Part shown: positions 1 through 11,796 of the stretch, piece after piece | Layout of the letters: the number at the start of each line of letters is the position of its first letter | Numbering within the stretch: position 1 is the stretch's first letter | From: Agromyces hippuratus | GTDB lineage: Bacteria > Actinomycetota > Actinomycetes > Actinomycetales > Microbacteriaceae | Direction: 5' to 3' | Assembly (NCBI RefSeq): GCF_013410355.1 | Contig: NZ_JACCFI010000001.1 | Location: 930,001 to 994,000 of the forward strand | Length of the DNA: 64,000 nt | The notes under the pieces: model-generated | Told to the model about the DNA's origin: nothing | The model's database searches: none | Seen by the model: only the letters and a program-made list of their open reading frames with translations | Position numbers and translations under genes: made by a program

Positions 1-804
1 GCCGTCGTCCCAGATCGCGATGAGGCCGAGCCTCGATGCCGGGGCGTAGACGGTCGAGCGGTTGCCGATGATCACGCGCGCGTCGGCGCCGGTGGCGTCG
101 AGGAATGCACGGAACCGTTCGCCGCCGGTCTGTCGGGCATCGGTGCGGAGCACCCGTCTCGGGTCGACGCGATCGGCGAGCGCCGCCTGCAGCTGCTCCT
201 GGTCGCGGTAGTCGGGAACGATGATGAGGCTCGACCGGTCGGCCGCGAGCGTGTGCCCCGCCGCCGCTGCGAGCGTCGCCGCCCAAGCCCCGACCCACTC
301 GCCCGACGAGAGCAGCACCGGGCGAGGATCGGCAGCCAGCGCCATCCGCTCGCCCGCGTCGATGCCCGTCTCGATGCGGCCCGGCTCGTATCCAGGGATC
401 GCCGCGGCGGGGCCCGGCAGCTCGCCCGGATCGGGTTCTGCCGCCCGCCACGCCCGCTCGGCCCGCACATAGCGGCTCGGGATGGCGACCCGCAGGATGT
501 CACCGGCGTTGCCGGCCGCGCGGTCGGCCGCCGCACGGGCGAGCGCCCACACCTCGGGCATCAGCAGCGGCACCTCGGACACGACGTCTTCGAGCTCGCT
601 GAGGCGCCCCTCGAACTCGCTCGTCGAGACGACCTCGACGAGCCACCCGTTGGCGATGCGCCCACCCGAACGCAGCGGCACACGCACGCGCACCCCGGCG
701 ACGGCGGCTTCACGCAGCCGTTCGGGCACGGCGTAGTCGAAGAGCTGGTCGAGTTGCGGCAGCGGCGAATCGACGAGCACGCGGGCGACGGAGCCGCCTG
801 CCAC
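1..804 (-). CDS. priA: Primosomal protein N' (PriA), helicase-inactive actinobacterial type, 5' part only
   Basis: The first 268 codons of priA run off the left edge of the window. The N-terminal 3'-DNA-binding region (VLVDSPLPQLDQLFDYAVP) is typical of the family, whose role is replication restart. The helicase core is degenerate: where E. coli PriA has a Walker A GSGKT there is VLLSSGEWVGAW, and the DEEH-type Walker B is IAIWDDG. This matches the actinobacterial form annotated as probable PriA lacking ATPase activity. I place the start at a GTG one base after the metK stop (TGA-C-GTG), which implies co-transcription and probably translational coupling with metK. The C-terminal half is outside the window, so loss of helicase activity rests only on the motifs visible here. 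Confidence 0.88.
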   Translation of the reverse strand, partial: MAGGSVARVLVDSPLPQLDQLFDYAVPERLREAAVAGVRVRVPLRSGGRIANGWLVEVVSTSEFEGRLSELEDVVSEVPLLMPEVWALARAAADRAAGNAGDILRVAIPSRYVRAERAWRAAEPDPGELPGPAAAIPGYEPGRIETGIDAGERMALAADPRPVLLSSGEWVGAWAATLAAAAGHTLAADRSSLIIVPDYRDQEQLQAALADRVDPRRVLRTDARQTGGERFRAFLDATGADARVIIGNRSTVYAPASRLGLIAIWDDG

Positions 805-805
805 G

Positions 806-1999
806 TCAGAGCCCGGAAGCGGAGCGGAGGTCGTCGACGCGGTCGAGGCGCTCCCAGGTGAAGTCGGGCAGCTCACGGCCGAAGTGGCCGTAGCTCGCGG
901 TCTGGGCGTAGATCGGTCGCAGCAGGTCGAGGTCGCGGATGATCGCGGCGGGCCGCAGGTCGAACACCTCGCGGATCGCGGCGGTGATCTGCTCGTCGGG
1001 CAGCGCGCCGGTGCCGAACGTCTCCACGTAGAGCCCGACGGGGGCCGCCTTGCCGATGGCGTACGCCACCTGCAGCTCGAGACGATCGGCGAGACCCGCT
1101 GCGACCGCGTTCTTCGCGACCCAGCGCATCGCGTACGCCGCCGAGCGGTCGACCTTCGACGGGTCCTTGCCGCTGAACGCGCCGCCGCCGTGTCGGCTCG
1201 CACCGCCGTAGGTGTCGATGATGATCTTGCGGCCGGTGAGGCCGGCGTCGCCCTGCGGGCCGCCGATCTCGAAGCGACCGGTGGGGTTGATGAGCACGTC
1301 GAGATCGGGCCGGGCCAGCTCGACCGTGTCGAGCACCGGGCGGATCACGAGCTCCTCGACCTCGGCGCGGAGCTGCTCGGTCGACACCGCGAGCGTGTGC
1401 TGCGTCGAGAGCACGACCGTCTCGACCGTCTTCGGCACCTGGCCGTCGTAGCCGATCGTGACCTGGGTCTTGCCGTCGGGGCGCAGGTAGTCGAGCTCGC
1501 CGTTCTTGCGCACGGCCGACAGGCGCTCGGCGAGGCGATGCGCGAGCCAGATCGGCACGGGCATGAGCTCGGGGGTCTCGCGCGTGGCGTAGCCGAACAT
1601 GATGCCCTGGTCACCCGCGCCCTGCATGTCGAGCGCGTCGACGCTCGACCCCTCCCGGGATTCGAACGCGTGGTCCACTCCCTGGGCGATGTCGGGCGAC
1701 TGGCCGCCGATCGACACCGAGACGCCGCACGAACGCCCGTCGAACCACGCGTCGGAGGAGTCGTAGCCGATGGAGGTCACGCGCTCGCGCACGATCGCCG
1801 GGATCTCGACGTAGCCGCTCGTGGTGACCTCGCCCGCGACGTGCACGAGGCCGGTCGTCACGAGGGTCTCGACCGCGACGCGGCTGTGGGGGTCCTCGCG
1901 AAGCAGCGCATCGAGGATGGAGTCGGAGATCTGGTCGCAGAGCTTGTCGGGGTGGCCCTCGGTGACCGACTCGGACGTGAAGCGGCGGAGTGCGCTCAT
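806..1999 (-). CDS. metK: S-adenosylmethionine synthase
   Basis: The 397-residue protein makes SAM from methionine and ATP in the cytoplasm. It opens with the family signature FTSESVTEGHPDKLCDQISD, has the methionine/ATP-loop region GAGDQGIMFGYA around residue 125, and the second signature GGGAFSGKDPSKVDRSAAY near residue 270. Length is normal for bacterial MetK. Its ATG start overlaps the coaBC stop by four bases (ATGA), and priA begins one base after its own stop, so it belongs to the long pyrR-to-priA transcription unit. No SAM riboswitch is visible upstream because there is no leader, only the end of coaBC. Confidence 0.97.
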   Translation of the reverse strand: MSALRRFTSESVTEGHPDKLCDQISDSILDALLREDPHSRVAVETLVTTGLVHVAGEVTTSGYVEIPAIVRERVTSIGYDSSDAWFDGRSCGVSVSIGGQSPDIAQGVDHAFESREGSSVDALDMQGAGDQGIMFGYATRETPELMPVPIWLAHRLAERLSAVRKNGELDYLRPDGKTQVTIGYDGQVPKTVETVVLSTQHTLAVSTEQLRAEVEELVIRPVLDTVELARPDLDVLINPTGRFEIGGPQGDAGLTGRKIIIDTYGGASRHGGGAFSGKDPSKVDRSAAYAMRWVAKNAVAAGLADRLELQVAYAIGKAAPVGLYVETFGTGALPDEQITAAIREVFDLRPAAIIRDLDLLRPIYAQTASYGHFGRELPDFTWERLDRVDDLRSASGL

Positions 2000-3273
2000 G
2001 TGGTGGGCTCGTGTTCCTTCGAGGTCGTCGCGGTGGTGACGGCGGTCACTTCCGTGACCACCACATCGAGGATGTCATGCGCCACCGACTGTTTCGTTCC
2101 GTGTGCTCGTGTGACGACATCGCCGTCTCGACCGATCACGACGACACGGTTCTCGTCGCTCGCGAAGCCCTCGTTCCAGCCGACTCGGTTGACGACGAGC
2201 AGGTCGGCGCCCTTCGCCTCGCGCTTGGCGCGGCCGAGCGCGATGATGCGGTCGTCGTCGGCTTCGGTCTCTGCCGCGAAGCCCACGAGCAACGTGCCCG
2301 GGTGCGGCGCATGGCCGAGGCCCGCGAGGACGTCGGGGTTGCGCACGAGTTCGAGCGTCAGTCCGTCGTCGCTCGCGTCTTTCTTGATCTTGCCCTCGCT
2401 CACGCTGGCCGGCCGGTAGTCGGCGACGGCGGCGGCCATCACGACGACGTCGGCGCCGCGTGCGGCCTCGGTCACCGCGGCCTGCAGCTCGAGCGCGGTC
2501 GAGACGCGGCGGATGTCGCAGCCTTCGGGTTCGGGGACCTCGAGGTTCGCGGCGATGAGGGTGACGTGCGCGCCGCGCTCGCGGGCGGCCTCGGCGATCG
2601 CGATGCCCTGCTTGCCGCTCGAGCGGTTGCCGAGGAAGCGCACGGGGTCGAGGGGCTCGCGCGTGCCACCGGCGCTCACCACGACATGGCGGCCCGCGAG
2701 ATCACTGCGATGAGCGGATGCCTCGGCGGAGACGCCGTCGCCCAGGACGCGTTCGAGCGCGACCCGCACGATCTCGTCGGGCTCCTCCATGCGACCGGCA
2801 CCGCTGTCGGCACCGGTGAGCTGTCCGACGGCGGGGCCCACGATCGTGACGCCGCGCGAACGGAGCGTCTCGACGTTCGCCTGAGTCGCGGGATGCCGCC
2901 ACATCTCGGTGTGCATGGCCGGTGCGATGACGACGGGCGCCTCGCTCGCGAGCAGCGTGTTGCCGAGCAGGTCGCCGGCGAGCCCCGTCGCGAGCTTCGC
3001 GATCGAGTTCGCAGTCGCGGGGGCGATCACGATGAGGTCGGCGGCCTGCCCGATGGCGACGTGCCGCACCTCGGCGACGCCCTCGTACAGCTCGGTGTGC
3101 ACCGGGTTGCGCGAGATCGCCTCGAGCGTCGGCCGACCGACGAAGCGCAACGCACCCTCGGTCGGCACGACGTGCACGTCGTGGCCGGCGAGCACGAGCG
3201 CACGCACGACGCCGACGGCCTTGTACGCGGCGATGCCGCCGGTGATGCCGACGACGATGTTGAGCCGAGTCAT
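1996..3273 (-). CDS. coaBC: Bifunctional phosphopantothenoylcysteine decarboxylase / phosphopantothenate-cysteine ligase
   Basis: The 425-residue CoaBC catalyses two successive steps of coenzyme A synthesis: ligation of cysteine to 4'-phosphopantothenate, then decarboxylation. The N-terminal flavoprotein CoaC half (about 1-185) has GITGGIAAYK and the substrate-contact motif APAMHTEMW; the C-terminal CoaB half (about 190-405) begins with RHVVVSAGGTREPLDPVR and carries NRSSGKQG. The last residues are threonine-rich and not conserved. It starts 13 bases after rpoZ and overlaps metK by four bases. This rpoZ-coaBC-metK order is the standard actinobacterial arrangement. Confidence 0.96.
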   Translation of the reverse strand: MTRLNIVVGITGGIAAYKAVGVVRALVLAGHDVHVVPTEGALRFVGRPTLEAISRNPVHTELYEGVAEVRHVAIGQAADLIVIAPATANSIAKLATGLAGDLLGNTLLASEAPVVIAPAMHTEMWRHPATQANVETLRSRGVTIVGPAVGQLTGADSGAGRMEEPDEIVRVALERVLGDGVSAEASAHRSDLAGRHVVVSAGGTREPLDPVRFLGNRSSGKQGIAIAEAARERGAHVTLIAANLEVPEPEGCDIRRVSTALELQAAVTEAARGADVVVMAAAVADYRPASVSEGKIKKDASDDGLTLELVRNPDVLAGLGHAPHPGTLLVGFAAETEADDDRIIALGRAKREAKGADLLVVNRVGWNEGFASDENRVVVIGRDGDVVTRAHGTKQSVAHDILDVVVTEVTAVTTATTSKEHEPTT

Positions 3274-3286
3274 CCGGCCCTCCGGA

Positions 3287-3544
3287 TCACTCGGCGATCG
3301 GGCGGAGCCGGAGCTTGTCTTCGTTGATCTCGTGCATCGCGACCGACAGCGGCTTGTCGTCGATCGAGGAGTCCACGAGCGGGCCGACGTTGTCGAAGAG
3401 GCTGCCCTCGTGCAGGTCGGCGTAGTAGTCGTTGATCTGGCGTGCGCGCTTGGACGCGAAGATGACCAGCTGGTACTTCGAGTCGACCTTGGAGAGCAGG
3501 TCGTCGATGGGCGGATCGATGATGCCGGACAGCTTCTCAGCCAT
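3287..3544 (-). CDS. rpoZ: DNA-directed RNA polymerase subunit omega
   Basis: An 85-residue omega subunit, which helps assemble and stabilise core RNA polymerase through beta'. The motif DDLLSKVDSKYQLVIFASKRARQIN is shortened here as SKYQLVIFASKRARQIN and is diagnostic, followed by the actinobacterial acidic stretch and a C-terminal LSVAMHEI. A good Shine-Dalgarno (TAAGGAG) lies eight bases before the ATG. It follows gmk by 64 bases, a gap holding a small GCGCAC/GTGCGC hairpin that could be a processing or attenuation site, and precedes coaBC by 13 bases. Confidence 0.96.
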   Translation of the reverse strand: MAEKLSGIIDPPIDDLLSKVDSKYQLVIFASKRARQINDYYADLHEGSLFDNVGPLVDSSIDDKPLSVAMHEINEDKLRLRPIAE

Positions 3545-3608
3545 GGAATGACTCCTTAGATCGTGGGGTGCGCACCCTCAGTGCGCGGAAAGTCGTGGCG
3601 AGGGCAGC

Positions 3609-4541
3609 TCAACGCCGACCCTTGCGAGATCTCATCAAGTCTACGACCTCCTGCGCCGCTTCGGCGACGTCGTGGTTCACGACCTGGTGGTCGAACTCCT
3701 CGATGGCGGCCAATTCGACCTTCGCGGTCTCGAGTCGGCGCTGCTGTTCGGCCGGGCTCTCGGTGCCGCGACCGACGAGACGCCGCACGAGTTCGTCCCA
3801 GCTCGGCGGCAGCAGGAAGACGAGCGTCGCCTCGGGGGCAGCGCGGCGCACGGACCGCGCACCCTGGATGTCGATCTCGAGCAGCACGCTGTTGCCGGCG
3901 GCGATCGCCTCTTCGACGGCCTTTCGCGGTGTGCCGTAACGCGATGCGTTGTGCACCGTCGCCCATTCGAGGAGTTCACCGGCCTCGACCATGCGGTCGA
4001 ACTCGGCGTCGTCGACGAAGAAGTAGCTCTCGCCCTCGACCTCGCCGGGTCGCGGCGCGCGGGTCGTCGCCGAGACCGAGAGGCGCACATCGGGGTGGTG
4101 GCGCCGGATGTACTCGGCGACGGTGCCCTTGCCGACCGCGGTCGGTCCGGCGAGCACGACGAGTCGGTCGCCCGTGCCGCCGTGGGCGGCGACCCAGTCC
4201 GCGAGGAACTCGCGGAGGCGCCGGCGCTGCAGCCGGCCGAGGCCGCCGAGGCGCTTCGACGGCGAGATCTCGAGCTCCTCCATGATGCGCGCCGACTTCG
4301 TCTGCCCGATCGCGGGGATCGAGGTGAGGAACTCGGTGACGCGGAGGCGCCCCTCGACGCCTTCGGGAGACTCGAACGCTTCGCGCAGCACGTCGAGCGG
4401 GCTCCGCGAACCCGCTGCGATCGCCGATTTGACCGTCGCCCGGGCGCGTCGCGCCGCCACGGCGGCGCGGGATGCGGCCACTCGATCGACGTCGGGCGGT
4501 GACGGGCGCGTGGCCCCGGGGGCGGTCGTCTGCTCAGACAC
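3609..4541 (-). CDS. gmk: Fused mIHF nucleoid-associated domain and guanylate kinase
   Basis: At 310 residues this is about 100 longer than an ordinary guanylate kinase. The C-terminal part (about 120-305) is the GMP-to-GDP kinase, with P-loop LAGPTAVGKGT, the GMP-binding VSATTRAPRPGE and EIDIQGARSVRR. The N-terminal part (about 15-110) matches the actinobacterial integration host factor: LTSIPAIGQTKSARIMEELE and a following RLGGLGRLQRRRL. In Mycobacterium these are two adjacent genes (mihF, gmk); here one reading frame covers both with no stop or start between. The GTG start overlaps the pyrF end by eight bases. Fusion is certain from the sequence; whether the protein still binds DNA is inference. 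Confidence 0.93.
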   Translation of the reverse strand: MSEQTTAPGATRPSPPDVDRVAASRAAVAARRARATVKSAIAAGSRSPLDVLREAFESPEGVEGRLRVTEFLTSIPAIGQTKSARIMEELEISPSKRLGGLGRLQRRRLREFLADWVAAHGGTGDRLVVLAGPTAVGKGTVAEYIRRHHPDVRLSVSATTRAPRPGEVEGESYFFVDDAEFDRMVEAGELLEWATVHNASRYGTPRKAVEEAIAAGNSVLLEIDIQGARSVRRAAPEATLVFLLPPSWDELVRRLVGRGTESPAEQQRRLETAKVELAAIEEFDHQVVNHDVAEAAQEVVDLMRSRKGRR

Positions 4542-5408
4542 TCGTCGCCCCTACCTCGCCGACGCGACGCGTGATCGCCTCGGCCAGGCCATCGGGCCCT
4601 GCGCCGAGGATCGACCGCGACTCGCTCACGATGACCCCGGCCGCGAGCGACCCGAAGATCGACCGGAGGTCGCGGAGTTCGGCGCCCTGATGGCCGAACC
4701 CGGGCGCCAGCACCGGCAGTCCCGGCCGCGGCGGATCCACGTCGAGCTCGATGCCCGAGCTGCGCAGGTCGATCGTCGCGCCGAGCACGACGCCGACCGA
4801 GCCGAGGGCCCGGGTCGAGGCATCCGCTCGCCCCTGGTTCCAGGCGACGACCCCGCTCGTGATGGCCTGGGCGACAGTGGAGCCGGCGCGACTCGACTGC
4901 TGCAGCACGGCGCGCTGGATGGCGGCGGCCTCGGGGTTCGAGGTCGCGGCCAGCACGAAGGCGCCCTTGCCCGCTCGCTCGGCGGCCTCGAGCACGCCTG
5001 CGATCGAGCCGAGGCCCTGGTACGCGCTGATCGTCATCGCGTCGGCCTCGAGGCTGGATCCCGGCGTCAGCCAGGCCTGGCCGTAGGCCTCGACGCTCGT
5101 GCCGATGTCGCCGCGCTTCACGTCGGCGATCACGAGCAATCCGGCGTCACGGGCCTCGGCCAGCACGCGCTCGAGCGCCGCGTAGCCCGCGGCGCCGTGG
5201 CGCTCGAAGAACGCCACCTGCGGCTTGACGATGCCCACGCGCCCACCGGCGGCGTCGACCGTGCGCAGGCCGAACTCGCGAAGGCCCTCGGCCGAATCGG
5301 GAAGCCCCCACTGGTCGAGGAGCGACGCGTGCGGGTCGATGCCGACGCAGAGCCTCCCGTACGCGGCGAAGACGGCCTCGAGCCGGTCGCCGAACGGAGT
5401 CACCTCGG

Positions 5409-5412
<4 letters not shown>
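4534..5412 (-). CDS. pyrF: Orotidine-5'-phosphate decarboxylase, type 2
   Basis: The 292-residue enzyme makes UMP from OMP, the last step of de novo UMP synthesis. It belongs to the longer type 2 (mycobacterial) subfamily: RLCVGIDPHASLLDQWGL near the N-terminus and the catalytic VIADVKRGDIGTS around residue 95, which holds the Lys/Asp charge network. Its start overlaps carB by four bases and its end overlaps the mIHF-gmk gene by eight, so pyrimidine synthesis and guanylate kinase are translationally linked. Confidence 0.95.
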
Positions 5413-8695
<3,283 letters not shown>

Positions 8696-8696
<1 letters not shown>

Positions 8697-9874
8697 TACT
8701 CGTTGCTTCCTTCGGTCGCGGTGCTCGTCGTCGTGTTCGCGATCACCATGTCGCGGAATCGGTCGAAGAGGTAGTTCGCGTCGTGCGGGCCGGCCGCCGA
8801 CTCGGGATGGTACTGCACGCTGAACGCGGGGATGTCGAGGCAGTTGAGCCCCTCGACCACGTTGTCGTTGAGGCCGTAGTGGCTGACCTCGACGCGGCCG
8901 AAGCCCTCGCTCGACTCGCTCACGCGGTCGATCGGGGCGTCCACGGCGAAGCCGTGGTTGTGCGCCGTGATCTCGACGCGGCCGGTGGCCTTGTCGAGCA
9001 CCGGCTGGTTGATGCCGCGGTGGCCGAAGGGCAGCTTGTAGGTGCCGAAGCCGAGCGCGCGCCCGAGCAGCTGGTTGCCGAAGCAGATGCCGAAGTACGG
9101 CAGCCCCTCGCGGAGCGTGGTGCGCAGCAGTTCGACATGGCGGTCGGATGCCGCGGGGTCGCCCGGCCCGTTCGAGAAGAAGAGCGCGTCGGGCGAGAGG
9201 GCAAGCACCTCTTCGGCCGTGATCGACTGCGGAACGACGTGGACGTCGAAGCCGCGCTCGGCGAGGTACTGCAGGGTCGAGGTCTTCACGCCGAGGTCGA
9301 GCACCGCGACGGATCCGACTCGTTCGCCTGCGGCCGGCAGCGTGTAGGGCTCGGTGGTCGAGACGGCTCCCGACAGGTTGGCGCCGGCCATCGCCGCACC
9401 GCTCTGCACGAGGTCGAGCTGCTCGCCCGGGGTGAGGAGCGCGTCGTCGCCCGAGAAGATGCCGGCGCGCATGGCGCCCGCCGAACGGAGGTGGCGCGTG
9501 AGCGCTCGCGTGTCGATGCCGCTGATGCCGACGACGCCCGAGGCGGCAAGGTCGTCGTCGAGGCTGCGCTGCGAACGGAAGTTCGAGACGACTCGCGAGG
9601 GGTCGCGCACGATGAAGCCGGCCACCCAGATGCGGGCCGACTCCATGTCCTCGTCGTTCATGCCCGTGTTGCCGATGTGCGGCGCCGTCATCATGACGAT
9701 CTGACCCGCGTACGACGGGTCGGTCAGGGTCTCCTGGTAGCCGGTCATGCCGGTGGCGAAGACCGCTTCGCCGAGGGTGCGGCCGCGCGCACCGTAGGCG
9801 CGACCTTCGTAGCGGCGTCCGTCTTCGAGGACGAGCACGGCGGAATCGCTCGTGCCTGCGGGGGTCTCAGTCAT
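8696..9874 (-). CDS. carA: Carbamoyl-phosphate synthase small chain (glutamine amidotransferase)
   Basis: This subunit hydrolyses glutamine and channels ammonia to CarB. The N-terminal CPSase domain has EAVFATGMTGYQETLTDPSY, and the class I amidotransferase domain has the nucleophile elbow YFGICFGNQLLGRALG and the His/Glu pair in VQYHPESAAGP. I chose the ATG at 9874 (392 residues, protein beginning MTETPAG) over a GTG at 9886 because GAGG lies six bases before the ATG and because this gives the same eight-base overlap with the preceding gene as several other junctions in this operon. Confidence 0.95.
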
Positions 9875-10460
9875 TCGAGGCCTCACTCTCCTGCTCTGGC
9901 CGCGGCGCGGCTGGCGCTGCGGCGATGTCTTGTTCCGACCGCTGCGCGGCTGGCGCTGCGGCGATGTCGTTCACGGCCTGGATGATCCTGGCCTGGTCTC
10001 CCGGGTACCGGGCGCGTACATAGCTGTCGACTCGAGGCTCGGTGCGCTCGACTGTGCCGTGCTCCTGGGCGATCCAGGTGAGGGCGACGAGGCCCTCCGG
10101 CTCGACGCCGCGATCGATGGCGTAGCTCGCGAGCTGCGCACCGACGAGGCGGTCGGCCGGGACGAAGGTCAGCGACTCCCCCGCGATGCGGAGGATCAGG
10201 CCTTCGGGAAGCACTTCGAGGTGGCCGGAGCCGCGGAACGCGAGTCCGTGCACCGCGAGCCGCTCGAGGGGCTCTCCGAGCGGGGTGGTCGCGACGTAGA
10301 GCACCTCGGCGTCGACCACCGGAGCGGCGTGCTCGGCGGGCACGGGGTACGAGCTGAGCGACTCGTCGCGCACGGTGCGGCGCTTCCACGAGCGGTACAT
10401 GAGCCAGCCGACGAGCGCCACGACGGCGACGGCGACGAGGGTGCCGATCACCTTATCCAT
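9867..10460 (-). CDS. Membrane-anchored protein of the pyr operon (position of mycobacterial Rv1382)
   Basis: A 197-residue protein with one N-terminal membrane segment (VIGTLVAVAVVALVGWLMY, residues 4-22), a cytosolic basic stretch and a domain of about 130 residues that looks beta-rich. It occupies the slot between pyrC and carA where Mycobacterium has the membrane protein Rv1382, so it is a conserved passenger of unknown function. The C-terminus contains a 13-residue tandem duplication (DIAAAPAAQRSEQ then DIAAAPAAPRPEQ) encoded by a near-identical DNA repeat. It overlaps pyrC and carA by eight bases each. I cannot assign a reaction; a role in membrane association of the pathway is speculation. 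Confidence 0.85.
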   Translation of the reverse strand: MDKVIGTLVAVAVVALVGWLMYRSWKRRTVRDESLSSYPVPAEHAAPVVDAEVLYVATTPLGEPLERLAVHGLAFRGSGHLEVLPEGLILRIAGESLTFVPADRLVGAQLASYAIDRGVEPEGLVALTWIAQEHGTVERTEPRVDSYVRARYPGDQARIIQAVNDIAAAPAAQRSEQDIAAAPAAPRPEQESEASND

Positions 10461-11796
10461 GCACGACCCCCAGAGCGGATGCCGCGTTGCGGGCGACCTC
10501 GTCGTGCGGGCGCACCGCGCCGTCGAGGAATGTCGGGTAGCCGCCGTGGAACGTCGCGACGACCCGACCGGGCAGGCGACGGCCGAGGTACGGCGAGTTC
10601 GTGCTGCGGCCGGCGAGCCGGTCGAGGTCGAACTCGGATGCCGCGGCGGGGTCGTAGAGCGTCAACTCGGGAGCAGCCCCCACGGCGATCGACTCGCCGT
10701 GGCCGTGCAGCCGGCCGATGCGCGCCGGTGTCGACGACATCACGCGCGCGACATCCGCCCAGTTCATGAGCCCCGTCTCGACGACGGCGGCGTGCACGAC
10801 GGCGAGGGCCGACTCGAGTCCGACCATGCCGTTGGCGGCGGCCTGCCACTCGCTCTCCTTCGCCTCGACCGGGTGCGGAGCGTGGTCGGTGGCCACGATG
10901 TCGATCGTGCCGTCGGCGAGTGCTGCGCGCAGCGCCTCGACGTCTTCGGCCCGGCGCAGCGGCGGGTTCACCTTGAACCGGGGGTCGTATCCCGCGATGA
11001 GGTCTTCGGTGAGGAGCAGGTGGTGGGGCGTCACCTCGGCGGTCACGTCGATGCCGCGGGCCTTCGCCCAGCGGATCACCTCGACGGATCCGGCGGTGGA
11101 GACGTGGCAGACGTGCAGGCGCGAGCCCACGTGCTCGGCGAGGAGCACGTCGCGGGCGATGATCGACTCCTCGGCGACCGCCGGCCAGCCGGTCAGGCCG
11201 AGCTCGCCCGAGAGGGCGCCCTCGTTCATCTGCGCGCCCTCGGTCAGCCGGGGTTCCTGCGCGTGCTGGGCGATGACGCCGTCGAAGGCCTTGACGTACT
11301 CGAGCGCGCGGCGCATGAGCAGCGGGTCGGAGACGCAGAAGCCGTCGTCGGAGAAGACCCGTACGTTCGCACGGGAGCGCGCCATCGCGCCGAGCTCGGC
11401 GAGCTGTTCGCCCTTGAGCCCGACGGTCACGGCGCCGATCGGCTGCACGGTCGCGTAGCCAGCAGCGCGGCCGAGGCTCGCCTCCTGCTCGACGACGCCC
11501 GCCGTGTCGGCGACCGGGAAGGTGTTCGCCATCGCGAACACCGCGGTGAAGCCGCCCGCCGCAGCGGCCTGCGTGCCGGTGAGCACCGTCTCGCTCTGCT
11601 CGTAGCCGGGCTCGCGGAGGTGCGTGTGCAGGTCGACGAGACCGGGCAGGGCGATGAGCCCGTCGGCGTCGACGACCGTCGCGCCCGAGGCATCCGCAAT
11701 GCTGCCGACGCCGGCGATGACGCCGCCATCGAGCAGGATGTCGGCGCGCTCGCCACCCGGGAGGGTGGCGCCGGTGATCAGGAAACGCTCGCTCAT
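10453..11796 (-). CDS. pyrC: Dihydroorotase
   Basis: The 447-residue amidohydrolase cyclises carbamoyl aspartate to dihydroorotate. Metal-binding motifs are intact: the HxH in LVDLHTHLREPGYE near residue 60, and ATDHAPHPVEAKE near residue 300. The true start is the ATG at 11796 (protein MSERFLITGATLPGG), which shares one base with the pyrB stop (TGATG); the frame remains open upstream into pyrB but that part is not coding. A long class I-type dihydroorotase is usual next to pyrB in actinobacteria. Confidence 0.96.
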   Translation of the reverse strand: MSERFLITGATLPGGERADILLDGGVIAGVGSIADASGATVVDADGLIALPGLVDLHTHLREPGYEQSETVLTGTQAAAAGGFTAVFAMANTFPVADTAGVVEQEASLGRAAGYATVQPIGAVTVGLKGEQLAELGAMARSRANVRVFSDDGFCVSDPLLMRRALEYVKAFDGVIAQHAQEPRLTEGAQMNEGALSGELGLTGWPAVAEESIIARDVLLAEHVGSRLHVCHVSTAGSVEVIRWAKARGIDVTAEVTPHHLLLTEDLIAGYDPRFKVNPPLRRAEDVEALRAALADGTIDIVATDHAPHPVEAKESEWQAAANGMVGLESALAVVHAAVVETGLMNWADVARVMSSTPARIGRLHGHGESIAVGAAPELTLYDPAAASEFDLDRLAGRSTNSPYLGRRLPGRVVATFHGGYPTFLDGAVRPHDEVARNAASALGVVHG

